A DNA stretch of 64,000 nt, taken from Lumbricus rubellus. Its lineage: Eukaryota; Annelida; Clitellata; Crassiclitellata; Lumbricidae. Below, in pieces: positions 35,378 to 47,709 of the stretch; position 1 is the first letter of the stretch; every line of letters begins with the position of its first letter. Under the pieces are notes generated by a model that did not search any database, was not told the DNA's origin, and saw only the letters and a program-made list of their open reading frames with translations. The position numbers and the translations under genes are program-made. The stretch covers positions 39,853,959-39,917,958 of the forward strand of contig OX243815.1 of the NCBI GenBank assembly GCA_945859605.1, in the 5' to 3' direction.

Positions 35378-36298
35378 TGGGAAACAAACTTCCAGAATTT
35401 ATTTGATTCTATAAATAAGCGCGTGCTTATTGCGACTTCTTGCATGTTTAGAATTTTGGAATCAAAATAGTGCGGTTTGCAAAATAAGTGAAATACGCTA
35501 TTTTTCGAAAGAAATAAGCTTCCTGCGGTAAGTATTAATGGTTACTATGTCATATTATATCATTTATCATTATGTTGACTGACCTTTCCCTGCTCCGAGT
35601 GCTTCTGAATAGTTGCTACGGTTTTCTAAAAACCGATTGCTTACGAACCTATGGCACTTAAATCTCTACATATTATTATTATTACTTAGTTTGTTATATT
35701 TTTTCGAATAGTTTATACCCGTACCCTTTGCCCAACGACCTTATTATTAGGTTCTGCCTACAGCAAGAATTGTAAATTGTCCTTGGCCTACAGTAGACCT
35801 GGGACTAATGTCGATATTAGTCCCAATTAGTCCCAGAGTAGACCCTAGCAAAAGTCCAACGTTCTTAACTAAATTGGGTAAAACAGCTTTTGGCGTCTGA
35901 AATTATTCGCTCGTTGCAGCATTTATTCTTTTTAATCCATTTAACTTCTATCTTGGCAAGAATAATTCTTCTGATCGATCCAACTTCTGTTTAGCCAAGA
36001 ATTCATTTAATCAATATAATTATGGCTTTTATATCGCAGGCAATTAAGAAATGTTGACCAAATCAGCTTCGATTACAGCGCTTTTTGTTATGGAAACCCA
36101 TTTCAACCCGACTTCTAGTTATAAACCAAGGATCATTTCTTCGTCAGTGCGACGTGTATTCAACCAACGCTGAAACCTAGGCAATGGCGAATAATTTCCG
36201 ACGCTAAAAGCCTATTTTATCCTGAATTGTGTAGTATGAAACTGTGCAAAGATTGATAATTTTTTATCGTATACGTGCAGGTGTTTGTACCTTTTGCC

Positions 36299-38718
36299 AT
36301 GAGTTACTGCGAGCAGGAAAAGATTGATAATTACTTACAGGAGTACCACCGTCTTGGCTACACTCAAAATGAGATGCGGATATCATTACAAGTGAAATAT
36401 AACATCAGTATAAGTGCTAGGCAGATCAAGCGTCATTTGCGACGACTACACTTGTTTCGTCGCAAATACCTTTCAGATATCAGCGAAGTGACAGTTTTCA
36501 TCATGAATGAGCTGAGCACTTCTGCACAGCACCTTGGATATCGAATGACGCACATAAGATGTGTGCGTGCGGGACTAGTTGTTAGTGCCCATAAGGTTCG
36601 GCATATTTTAGCACTTCTGGACCCTCGAGGAGTTAGTCTGCGCAGTAAGGGACGCATTGTTAGAAGACGCTATTTGTCAAAAGGTGCGAATTTTCTGTGG
36701 CATATTGATTCCTATGATAAACTGAAGCCCTACGGCATATGCATCAATGGATGCATAGACGGATTTTCCAGAAATATAATATGGCTGGAGGCATCCCGTA
36801 CAAGCAGTGATGCCAAGCTCATTGCCGGATATTATATGCAATCTGTACAGCGATTGGGTGGTTGCCCCGTGCGCATCAGAGGAGACATGGGAACTGAGAA
36901 TGCATATGTAGCATTGTTGCAACAGTTTATGCGGCGTGATGGTGTAGATCGTTGGGCTGGAGAGGGCAGTTTTCTTTATGGAAAGAGCACTGCCAATCAG
37001 AGAATTGAAAGTTTCTGGTCAATGTTAAGAAAACAACACTGCCAGTTCTGGATAACACATTTCAAATACTTTAAAGAAGAGGGCATTTATACTGGAACTT
37101 ACATTGACCAGGAACTTATTCGTTTCTGCTTTCTCCAACTGATTCAGGTTGTCAACAACAAACTTGTATTTTTGATAATTTATCATAATACACAAGTAAT
37201 GCCTAATCAATAGAGATGCATGACCGTATAGAATCATTCAATTAGCTCGTTATTTGATCCCAGGTCGACATGAGACCTTACTTCCCATGGAGTATAACAT
37301 CTTTAATAGCATCGATCTATAGCTGAGATTAAACCAATTTATGATGAAATGTGAACATTTGTTTAAAAAAGTAGTTCTTTATTTTCATCTCACAAGAGCA
37401 CAATCAATGCAATGTATACAATGATTACATAGATATATATAAACTATACGGAATGACCTGTATGAGATTATAGTCAGATGTGTACAGCTAAAAATGCATT
37501 AACAAACACCTTCAAACAGAATAGATTTAACAATAGACAGCATTAAATGATATTTTCGCCTTCAAAGCAAGTTCTCGCATGTTCTGAACCCTCACAAGCT
37601 AAGCAATAAAAAAAGCACACGTGTTGATATACAACGAAGCTATGTCTTCGGATATTGATAACTGCCAAGTTTCACATAAAATTGCACACTTTGAAACTTA
37701 ACTAAAATCAACTGTCAGCACAATCGAGACTACAGTCACTTACACACAACCGGCACTTTGTTGCATGCTTTCCATCGTCACAATTGCATAAAAGACAGTA
37801 ATTGCATAAAAGACAGTAATATGGAAGAGGAATTAAGTATAATGTCATCACAGATACACAAAACCGCATGGCACAACTCCAATGCTAAACATTCAGAAGA
37901 GACACTATTTTATTTTTGTCATTATACATGTTTTCCCATACATTGTTTTCTTAAACTCAAGTTTGTGCTTTATGAGGGAGGAAATGTTCTAGGTTGGAGG
38001 TTGGGGGGGGTGATATGGTAAACGTCTGTGGGGGTTAAATGTCCGGCTATCAAAAATTCAGTGCAAATACTTCACCTTGTCACCTTGTGCTGTCAGTTCG
38101 TTGAACTCTAGCGATCGTCATGGCCAGCCTTCTGATACTTAGTGGTCTGAAAATGCACTCCACTTCCGAATCTTCTGAGTGTTAATAGGTGGCCAAAGCT
38201 GACGAATACATTGGTCAACAAACATGACTGTCCTTTAATCTTCCCTCCTCCTTACCTTACACCTCATCTATTTACTTTGCGTAAGTGCCTGTCTGTAAGT
38301 GTTATTTCTAGACTGCTTTGGATTACCTGGCAAACAACAGTTTTTACATTATTTTTTATTTTAATGCAAAGTCTGGTGTCTTTTTCAGAGAGAACTCAAT
38401 GAATTTGTCCACGTTTGGAGTGCGCACCGCATTCGTCCGTCAAAGTTTGCCAGCGGACCGTTTGGTAGACCATCACTTATGTATGATGCACCTGAGGCAT
38501 TTGGAGGCTCTGAATGTCTTGTAAGCATACCTGAAAGTGATGTGTCAGCATGTTTGGAGGCATGCAAATTCAAGGCCGTACTGCCATGTGACACAGACAT
38601 ATACGAATTAGCCCACATGTGCATGCAGGAACATGGGTGGACATATGCCTCTTCTCCCGAAGATGCTATAAGAATGTTCAAAGACTTGCGCCCACTGATT
38701 CTTTCTCTGCTGCATTGA
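36299..38718 (+). CDS. DDE transposase (integrase-core type) of the 14.6-kb transposon
   Basis: Two exons, 36299-37147 and 38389-38718, join at a phase-0 intron (LIQ then RELNEFVHVW); 392 residues. The N-terminus has a helix-turn-helix region (YTQNEMRISL to ARQIKRHLRRLHLFRR). The integrase/rve core follows: WHIDSYDKLKPYGICINGC with the first Asp (about residue 137), IRGDMGTEN with the second (about 196), and NQRIESFW with the Glu (about 237). Exon 2 carries AHRIRPSKFASGPFGRPSLM and DIYELAHMC, the conserved C-terminus of this family in fish and invertebrate genomes. It would cut and join the ends of the element. No stop or frameshift is seen, and the catalytic residues are intact. The ATG at 36299 is the first in frame; a GTG lies 8 codons upstream, next to a possible acceptor, so a 5' exon is possible. 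Confidence 0.93.
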
Positions 38719-39084
38719 CATCTAGCATAATGTTTTCAAACTTTCTCCTCGTTTTTAATGACTCTTAAACAGTGGTTTTTTCGCTGGTTATTTCTCGTGT
38801 CGTTTTCTTACGTTTTATAACACTTTATTTATATACTGTATGCTATTATTTTCATTAATTTCATTTCTGATATTACTCATGTTTATTCTGCGCTCTCAAG
38901 TATTCGGCTAACAAAATGTCATTATCTAAAAGCTTAACAGTAGGTTCCTACAAGAAATAAAATTTATTAGAATTATTTTGATTTAAAGCTATTATCCTAT
39001 GTAGGCAACAATTTTAATTACAATTTATTTATTAATTAGGCTACACACCTATAGTCTTTACTTCTTGTTAGATTTGAATGCCTA

Positions 39085-39640
39085 CACGGTGGGCCATAAA
39101 AAGAGCCCAAACACTTTTTGCCAGTATCTCGGCCAGAAGTAAGAACTGTTAAAACAAATATCACAGGCTTATAGGCAATTCATATTTACGCATGATGGCC
39201 AAATTTCATGAAATTGTTTTCAAAAAGCACAGAAGTGATATCGCTTTTAGTGAAAGCACCCACTGGTTTTTGACGATTCGTGAACATAATGCAACAAAAA
39301 GGTTACAAAAACTATTTTTTCAAGTCGCATCTCAAATAATTGTTATGAAATGCACTTGGTAGTGCTTCACAATTTGTCCACCACCAGTGCCCCCACTTCT
39401 AATCACTGTGTTTTTGCAATTCATATTCATAACTTGGGGCCTTGTTGATTGGTTCCAGCGGTATATCTTCCCATATCAACCACTGTGACCATCAATTCTC
39501 TTATCGCTCTTGGTGTGGGTTGCAGATTGTGGTATTTCTCCAGCATAGCTCTTCACATCTGATAATCAATCTATCGGTTCCAGTCCGGAGAATTTGGTGC
39601 CATTGGCTTCTTCAATTACACCAGAACAATGGACATTGAG
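39085..39640 (-). pseudogene. Decayed mariner transposase remnant
   Basis: On the minus strand a broken frame reads APNSPDWNR, stop, IDYQM, then AMLEKYHNLQPTPRAI, matching the C-terminal part of mariner transposases. A possible left end CACGGTGGGCCATAAAAAGA is at 39086. The right end was not found. Confidence 0.6.
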
Positions 39641-40435
39641 CCGATTTTCTTTCATCAAAAGCAAATTTCTTAAATTTATTTTTTGCTCTAATTTCTGCGC
39701 TTTCACTGTTGATCAGAGTAAGTTGTGCTCATAGCTTTATATCTCCCGGGTCGTGCTTATGAGGTGTCTGAATACACATTAACGTAGTGCAAGTAAATAG
39801 GTGTCCCTGTTAGCGGGATATTCATGACTTGGGGCCTTCCTTCTTACCATCCTTTTATGTGAAACTAATTGTTCATGGTTACAATAAACTGAGTTGAATT
39901 GGGCATTACGTTTTTGAATCGTCACAAAACAGTGGGTGGCCTCACTAAAAGTTTTTTAAATTTTAAATATTTAGGCCATCATATGTTAACATGAATTGTC
40001 TAGAAGCCTGTAAAATTTTATGTAAGAATTCATACCTGTGGCCAACATATTGGCCAAAAACCGTATGGGGCCTTTTTAATGGCTTACCATGTACATTATA
40101 TCTTATGCTTACACTTTCAATTTGAAAAGATTTAACAATCTGTAACTCTCCTCGAAAATTGTCTTCGGAATACAATTTTCCATTTTTGGAGGGTCATGTG
40201 ACTGTAGACATGCATCAGAAATGCACATTTTTTGCATATTTCTGTAAAATAAGTACATTAGTATCAAGAATTGTTAAAACATTCTTTAATGAAACCTTAA
40301 TCTGGCTTCACCAGGGTTGCAAAGTACGATCATCAGACAGTCGCAAGTTATTTGCAGAAAACACTGCCGCAATTGAAAAAAAAAATATTGCATGAACAAG
40401 ACAGAACACCATCACAATTTTTGGTGAACTTAGAG

Positions 40436-41673
40436 CAGCGGTTCTCAACCTTTTTAGTGCGACGACCCCTTGGTGACATTCCGAAAGTTGTGACGACCCC
40501 CAGCAACAATATTGATTGAGTTACCCTTCCTTCGCTGCATTTTTTATCGTCCAAATTTCAATAGGCCTAGTTGTGCATTTTCACTTCATAGTTTGAAAGC
40601 CGCTTGTGGCAGTACGATCGTGTGAGGCTTCTTGGCTCTTGCGATTAAGAGCAACCTATTTCTCAGTCTGAAGTTGAAGTTTCACATATCAATTCAGCAG
40701 AGGGAGGATTTGGTTTTTTTTATGGATTTTTTTAAATTTTAACATTGCAATAGTCAATAGTGGCATTTAAAGCTGCCATTCTAGCAAAATTGCTAATAAT
40801 TTCAGTGCTCATAGTCGTGGTTTGAGACTTCAAAATTGTCCCCCACTCATTGTTTAAAAAAATATAATTTCCAAACTGCAGTGAATGCATTTAAAGTTGC
40901 CATCTCAACAAAATTTCTCTTAATTTCAGTGCATGCTTATAGATAAGGCTCAAGACGTCAATAAAATGCTCCCTCACAAATGTTTAATTTTTTAATTCCC
41001 CCACGGTAATAGCTGCACTTTAGGCTGTCAGCTTAATAAATTGCTATGTTTTCAATGCTGTTAGTCATGGTTTAAGACTTAAGAGTGTCGTCTCCCAATT
41101 GCTGGCAATTACTTGGATCTGCACACAAACTGCAACATTTCAAGGTGTCATTTAAAAAAAATTGCTAATGATTTCAGTGCTCAGAGACGTGGTTTTGGAT
41201 TTTAATAAATAATTCCACCCACCTGTTTACATTTTTTATTTGCAGATGTAGGCCTAATTAGCCTAATAGCATTCTAAGTTGGCATCTTCAAAAATTGCCA
41301 ATTATGGATAAACAGCGGATAACACTGTAGAAATAGATGATGCTTACGAAATATTTATGAAATATTTATTGGGAGATACCTCATTCTTTGAGTAAACGGA
41401 ATATTATTGTTTTACTTTTAGAAGCATGGCAAAAGTGCAATTTACATTTGAAAACTAAAATGGTCAAAATAAAATTAGTTGCTGCAATCTAACGAATAAA
41501 TCATAGCAGAAGTATAGGCCTAAGTAAAAATTTATTTTAAGTTGCATGGTGTAGTAGATATAATCATTGAAATTGTTTTACAAATTTTACAAATTTTGAA
41601 GGGTCCAGGCGACCCCTGGCAAATCGTCAGGCGACCCCCGTGGGGGTCGCGACCCACAGGTTGAGAACCGCTG
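40436..41673. mobile_element. hAT (Charlie-like) non-autonomous element, perfect 8-bp duplication
   Basis: Ends CAGCGGTTCTCAACCTTTTT and the complement of GGTTGAGAACCGCTG, a well-known hAT-type terminus. ACTTAGAG is duplicated at 40428-40435 and 41674-41681. The interior repeats a weak ~120-bp unit (ATTGCTAATAATTTCAGTGC type) and has no coding capacity. It inserted into the 14.6-kb transposon. Confidence 0.93.
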
Positions 41674-41984
41674 ACTTAGAGTATCTGAGCTCCTCTTTCC
41701 AATGATGCAAATTTCATTGCTCTATGACCTAACAAACCAAGATGTATACAGCATTCTTAACATAAATATAATGTCGAGTAATATTGCCATAATCCTTGTA
41801 TTCTTCATTCATATATTCCTGTAGCACATAACCCAATATCAAGGCAATTGCAATTAACCCATGAAAATAAAGAGAATAATAATAATATTAATTTTTTCTT
41901 TAATCCAACGCATGCAAATGCACTGCACTTTACATGTACAAGTTATGCAGTATTCTTTATTAACATAAAACTGAACAGACTGCC

Positions 41985-42110
41985 TGCAATACGCGGCGCT
42001 AATAGCAATCCACAAAGCATGTCCACCCAATGGGGGCTCGAACTCGCTACCTCTCACTCTCTACGCCAGCGTATTATCCATTACTCTACCGGTCACACAC
42101 TATCCACAGT
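41985..42110 (-). mobile_element. tRNA-derived SINE head of another type
   Basis: On the minus strand there is an A-box-like TACCGGTAGAGTAATGGATA and a B-box-like GAGTTCGAGCCC, spaced as in a tRNA gene. The acceptor stem is not convincing, so it is treated as a SINE. Confidence 0.5.
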
Positions 42111-42655
42111 AAATGCAAGGAATTTGACAATAACGTTTCATCCAGTATTCTTAACATAAAAGCATTGTTGTTAACGTTCGCATATTACTTGTTTGTTCAT
42201 TCAAACATTCCACAAGTAAATTAAAGCATAATCAAACCCTGAGTTCATGAAGTATGACAAACACATGCTTGTTGCAACATCAGTCTTCTAGGTATGGCAA
42301 GCAGAAAAACAATAGCATGAATGTAACAAGTGAACTAAGAACTTATTAGCTTCTGTCACAATGGCAACAGTGCGGACACTGGAAATTCCGCTGATGCCAT
42401 AACAATAATTTCTGACGACAACAGCTTCATGTTCTAATTATGCTGTATGTGTAAACAAGATCTTTATGGCTCCATACACCACAAGAACTGGTTAAACAAT
42501 AGACATGCAACTGAAACTAGTACTACAGAAAACATCGAGCCACATATTCCCTGACATAGACTAAAAATGAACAAAGACTTCTGCTGCTGTTACTTGTCAG
42601 ATACCTAATTTACAGTTTCTTCATTGAACCATAATATGCATACACAGAAGTAAAT

Positions 42656-45600
42656 TTATGAAAATCCAAATGTTGGAGATTGCAAAATACCTTCTTCCAT
42701 ACCTTCCTTGAATGTGTCATAAGATGTTACTACAGGAAGATTCAAAATGAGTGCGCAAGTATTTGCCAAAGGATATTTGGCACCGGCTTCATGATTAAAT
42801 AGCAACTGTGGGATTGAAGGAAAGCCAAGCGGAGGTACAGAATCGGCACCAGTTGCAAACGCCAGTATTTGATCCAACGACACTTGCGACTCATTATCTG
42901 CACACAACAATCACAAATCAAATGAAATCAAATATTGTTTATTCATAGCGATCAACGAATCAAAACAGCAAGAAATATATAAGATAGGAATGTGCAGTGA
43001 AATAAGGAGCTAATAGTTATTATCATCTATCAGGTAAAAGATCACTAAGAAAAACAAAAAACGAATATGGTGAGTGCAAATTTCAGTGTAGCAAACATGG
43101 GGACTTAAAGAAGTGACATTCTATCGTTTAATGTGTTATGTTCTTGGGAGCAATAAAAGCCTATGTTATGTTATGTTATGTTATGTCTTCTTCTTCTTTA
43201 TCCATGGGTTGACAGTTTTCTTGTAAAAAAGTAGATTGAGATTTAAAATCGAAACTGAATGCGTTCACAAAACATGGTTCAGCATAATTTTAAGAAATAA
43301 TGTAAATGTGTTGCAATTTTAATTAATACAGAGTTCTGTTGGATAGGTTGTAGGGGCCTACCAATAGATTAATATGCAAAAGTGCCTAGGGCCTACAATG
43401 ACCATAAGACGGCCCTGCAGAAGCAAATCTCCTTACTATTCTGTAGTCAACTTTAAGACTCAATGGGCCTCTATCTAGCGAGACTTGTCCTTCTGGTAAG
43501 CCTATTGTTTCCAAGTAATCTGTGTCATTCTTTTGCCTCAATGTGTTGCTTTTGTGTGCATTAGTGATTATTTCGAGTAATATTGTTTGACACTTTGTAT
43601 TACTGGGGAAAATTGATTTGATTTTTAATCCCACTTAAAACATTACTCACACAAGAATAACCGGTTGCAAGAGGCTCTCAATAATTGCAGTTTGGATATC
43701 GCATTGATCATCGTCACCCATGTGATCGTCCAATGCACTTGTCGTGCTGCCTGTCTGCAATTGAAGAAATTATCAGTGAAAACATGAAGCCCTTCAATTG
43801 GAACAGTATTAATTTGAGAGCAATAAAGAACAAAAAACTACAGAAAACACAAATTCAATAGTGGAATGAAGTGAAAACGGGTAAATAAGAAGAAATGAAG
43901 AAATCTGCAAAATAACTGTCCCTTGCAGCTAGCGTTCCTACCTCAAGTTCTTGATTGTCATTCCTCACATCGACTTCAGAGAGATGCTGGTAGTTGTGAA
44001 CAGTGGTGTTCTGCGAAGTGCACTGTGCACGTGAAGTTGTGCTATCAAGACATCGACTGTGGTGTTCGATGATGACATCACCACGTTGCTCATGAACTCC
44101 AGCCTGTTGCATTGATGAAACATGTCAATCAATAATTATTAATTAAGACTAGTACTGATTACAGAAATTTATTGCTTGAACTCCAACATTTCACTTCAAA
44201 TGTACATGAAACTGAATTCCAATCATGAATTTGATATCTCGTACATGATTTTGTACTCGCACGTTTCACACTGTCATTGTTCAAATTGTTGACCGAGGAA
44301 ATAGGCTGTTCAGCAGCATGAAATGAGTAATAATATACAACGATAATTAATGACAATATGTAATGATTAATCAATAAATTAATTCATTAATTACAAGTTC
44401 ATATCCACATACATAATTACTTACCTACATAATTGTGAACTATTCACTGATGAGACTGAACAGAATACCAATGTAACTGAAGCCTAAAGCCACTGAACTC
44501 ATGCAAAGCAAACCTAGGAAACTTGTAGTTGACGGAATCTACTTGAAAGTTGCATGATCATGATTGTCATTTGGAATGTTTACTGCAGTTGCCAGAAGTT
44601 TGGAAAGAACTGGATTAGTTGGAAAGTTCACTATTATTTAGAAATGTGTAATGTATAAAATTCAAGGGTATTATAATAGCCAGGGAAGTTCTGTCTCTGA
44701 AAGAAAGTGGTTTATTACAAGAAAGAAGAAACACTAGATACTGTGAGAGATGAAAAGTCATGGCTAACATGCATGATTGGTGGAAATTCAAAGTGACATG
44801 CAAGGCCATTTCATGCAAGAAATGCAACTTCATTGTGATATGAAGAACCTGAAATGAAACAAAAACTCACATGTGCACTGTAGTAATCATGCTGAACTAA
44901 TACCTATAAGTAAATCAGCTATGGCTAAGACTGATGGCAACCCCGATCGTGCACAGAACTTGAGCATTACAAGAAAGAACAAAAGGCCTCAAAGGTCCAC
45001 CATACTTACGCTGTTGCTGCTGCAGCCTGCGACAGGATCTGCATGAGCAGAGACAACATTGTTGAATAAGTAAACCAAATGCAAGTGCAGTTAAGAGCTA
45101 AAAAGATCGTGACTTTGACTGTGCTACATTGAAATGCACTGACCTATCCGTTTGTTAAATGGGTTCAGCGAGTATGATGATTAACAGTGTAGAAGCCTGT
45201 GAAGAATGTAGGTTCAGCTTAATGCCAAAAGGTGGCATACTTAAATTACCAAGTTTCATGCTTGCATGGCACAGCAGAGCACTTTTTGTGGTCACCTACT
45301 GCTTCATATATCAATTGCCTTAATAAGCAGTGATGTGAAGTCCTTCGACTTCTTTCCACAAGCACACGAATGCCCTTCTGTTTGATCTCGGTTACCTTAT
45401 AACTTGAGAGCAACTGTCATGAGTTTCTATTTAAGTGGGGCTATTTTAACTTGCAATGACAGCACAATGTTCACTAAAGCATGTACATACCTAAATAGCT
45501 TGTGGACCTGAAAAACACAGAAGGCGTTCCAGCTGATACCCAATAGCTTCCATCAGAACATTGTGATGGTGTGGCAACTGTCGTGCAGACCGATGCCAAA

Positions 45601-47709
45601 TTGGATATACCGGTAATAGGCACATCTGCAAAGTTTGTCACAACATTCAATATCACATTTGAGCTGTAGAACAAATGTAAAAGCAATGACATTATGAAGA
45701 ACAAACGGTCACAATCATTCCCTTTTCATTCAAATACTTTTTACAAATGGATAAATCAGTGCCAGATATAGAAAATGCTTGTAATAGTAAATTATATGCA
45801 TCTTATTAGAATAAAATGACAAAGATATTTCATTTATATCAAACAACGAAGTGTTATTACCATCAACAGGAATACTAGGCAGTCCTTCCTCATTACCGCT
45901 CGATATGTAGCGAAACTGTTCCATGGTTGGCTGCTCATCACTATCAGGTACAGTAATAGTCTGGCTAGTCTCATTGTCACCAATCAACATGGAAGGCCGT
46001 GAAACCAGATAGAATCGAAGCAATGGTAATTTGGTTGATTCATGAAGTTCGCCGATGGTCAGGCTGGCATGCATCGGTTCGTGCTGGAAATTCCAAACAT
46101 CAAATTGGAACTGGGTGGCTGGCCCATGCGGTGAAATTCCAGCAGGAAAGAATAAATCTTTAGAGAGACGTAAGACGTCGATTTTTTGATTCGTCCTTGG
46201 AACAACTACTTTCCGTGTTCCACCACCTTGTCTCTGTCTCACCTGCTTCATTACTCCTTTCATTTGACACAGCCACCCAATTTCGATTTGCCTGGTTGGC
46301 CTCATGGCATTGATGTTCCCAACTTTCCTTCTTGGAAGTTCTGTGTCATCATCTGAACTTGACAATGGTTCATCTTTATCATTCTGTCTACTTCCCAAGT
46401 CTAGCCTATGTCGTATCCTTTTCACCAACTTGTCTCGACGACTAGTTCCTATACCTCGCAGTCCACTCTTTGTGTGCATCTGTCGACAGAAATCTTTCAC
46501 CATGACTCTGTCTCCAGCAAGTGGCAAGAACTGGGACAGCATGTTGTCATCCATAACATGTATTACTGCAGCATCAATCTACAACAAAGATGAAGCCTAC
46601 TTTAAGTCTGCAACACAGTCTTCACACAAGAGGGAAATGTGCAAGATTTAATGGCCCGAAAATAATTATTTTATATACACATATGAAGATATTTACATAC
46701 CTACATGCATACACATATACAAGATAATATACAGTATCAACTAAGGAAAAACACACATCAAGGTGGTGGTGCATGATCACTGCACTAGATTTCTTGTAAC
46801 CTTGTGCCATCGATGCTTGGAACCCTAGCGATCGCCATGGCTAACATTCTGCACGAATTGCAATCTCTCACTGCATTCCTCAGTTCCTCCAAGTTCATCT
46901 TTGTTGTCTCGTGTATTTCTTCCATCCACCTTCTTCTTGGAGACCCTCTCCTCCTTCTTCCCTCCCAAAATGTCAGCATCATATGCTTTTCCAGGACTTT
47001 CGCAAGCTTCACGTGCCCAAAGAACGTCATATTCTGTTTGTCCGCTCTCTGCCTCAGTGACATGCTCCCTCTTAATTGTCTTATCTCTTGTAATATGGAT
47101 TCAAATGTTCTTTTATAGGTCCATGGTGTTCTCAACAACCTCTTCCATATCCATATTTCACAAGCATCGATTTTTTCCCAATGTCTTTGTTTTTATCCAA
47201 GTTTCGCATACATTTCTATTATTAGAAATTGAAATGAATTTATAACGTGTGCAAGGTCACACCGAAATGTGAATAATTATGAGGCACGGAAATTAATAAT
47301 GAAATTAATTAATTAATATTTAATTAATTAATATACGTGATCATATTTCAGGTCTCATAGATGTACAGATCAGCGAGTTATGAAAATAACAAGGTATGAA
47401 AATTTAGTAAAATATCCAGAGTTGCTCCATAATAAATTATGGAGCAACTCTGTCTGGATATTTTACTATTCATATCTTGGTATGAATAGCAAATTTTGAG
47501 ATTCAATGAGATAGCATTGCTCTGGCATTAAAATAAATATTATTTTCACGAAATTAAGGTTTATATGCATGTACATATTATTTGATGCATTTGGCAAAAG
47601 TCATGTTGCATGTGCAGCTGTTTCAACTCACTCTTTCCGCTTTCAGACGATCGATGACATCTTCCGCCACTCCCCGCTGTCTCAAAAACTTTTCAAGTGA
47701 TTTTTCCAT
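42656..47709 (-). CDS. G2E3/HECT-like protein carried by the transposon, HECT N-lobe missing
   Basis: Six exons join in frame on the minus strand: 47632-47709 (ATG), 45861-46578, 45491-45625, 45010-45038, 43942-44103 and about 43651-43754. A seventh, 42656-42897, ends in a stop. Exons 1-2 give a SAM-like helical domain (FLRQRGVAEDVIDRLKAER, then DNMLSQFLPLAGDRV). Exon 2 continues with RQIEIGWLCQMKG, RQRQGGGTRKV, LSKDLFFPAGISPHG and LPLLRFYLVSR, a conserved block of proteins annotated G2E3-like in fish and invertebrates. Exon 6 has a ubiquitin-interacting motif (CDIQTAIIESLLQ). Exon 7 is a HECT C-lobe with the catalytic Cys (YPLANTCALILNLP). Exon 7 begins in phase 1 and does not join exon 6 in frame; the HECT N-lobe should lie between 42898 and 43650, but only LINE sequence is found there. 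The ligase is therefore probably broken. Whether it aids transposition is unknown. Confidence 0.78.
43136..43640 (+). mobile_element. LINE 3'-end fragments inside the HECT-like gene
   Basis: GCAATAAAAGCC followed by TTATG repeats at 43150-43186 looks like a LINE tail. At 43465-43635 GCGAGACTTGTCCTTCTGG and what follows resemble the 3' UTR of the LINE at 7961-9073. They occupy the place where the missing HECT exons should be. Confidence 0.55.
46800..47170 (-). mobile_element. RTE-like LINE ORF2 C-terminal fragment
   Basis: The minus-strand frame reads RADKQNMTFFGHVKLAK, GRRRRGSPRRRWMEEI and LAMAIARVPSIDGT, the usual C-terminus of RTE-like reverse transcriptases. A short related 3' piece (CTAGCGATCGTCATGGCCAG) is at 38111. 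It sits in intron 1 of the HECT-like gene. Confidence 0.8.
47405..47468. repeat. 64-bp hairpin
   Basis: TAGTAAAATATCCAGAGTTG and onward is mirrored by GGATATTTTACTA. The inner arms AGAGTTGCTCCATAAT are exact around a 2-base loop. It is a small palindromic insertion or MITE. Confidence 0.85.

Noticed and set aside
45730..45860. Extension of the large HECT-like exon to the end of its open frame
   Set aside because: A GTAATA donor at 45859-45860 with a phase-matched acceptor at 45625 gives a better continuation, and the extra frame is low-complexity.
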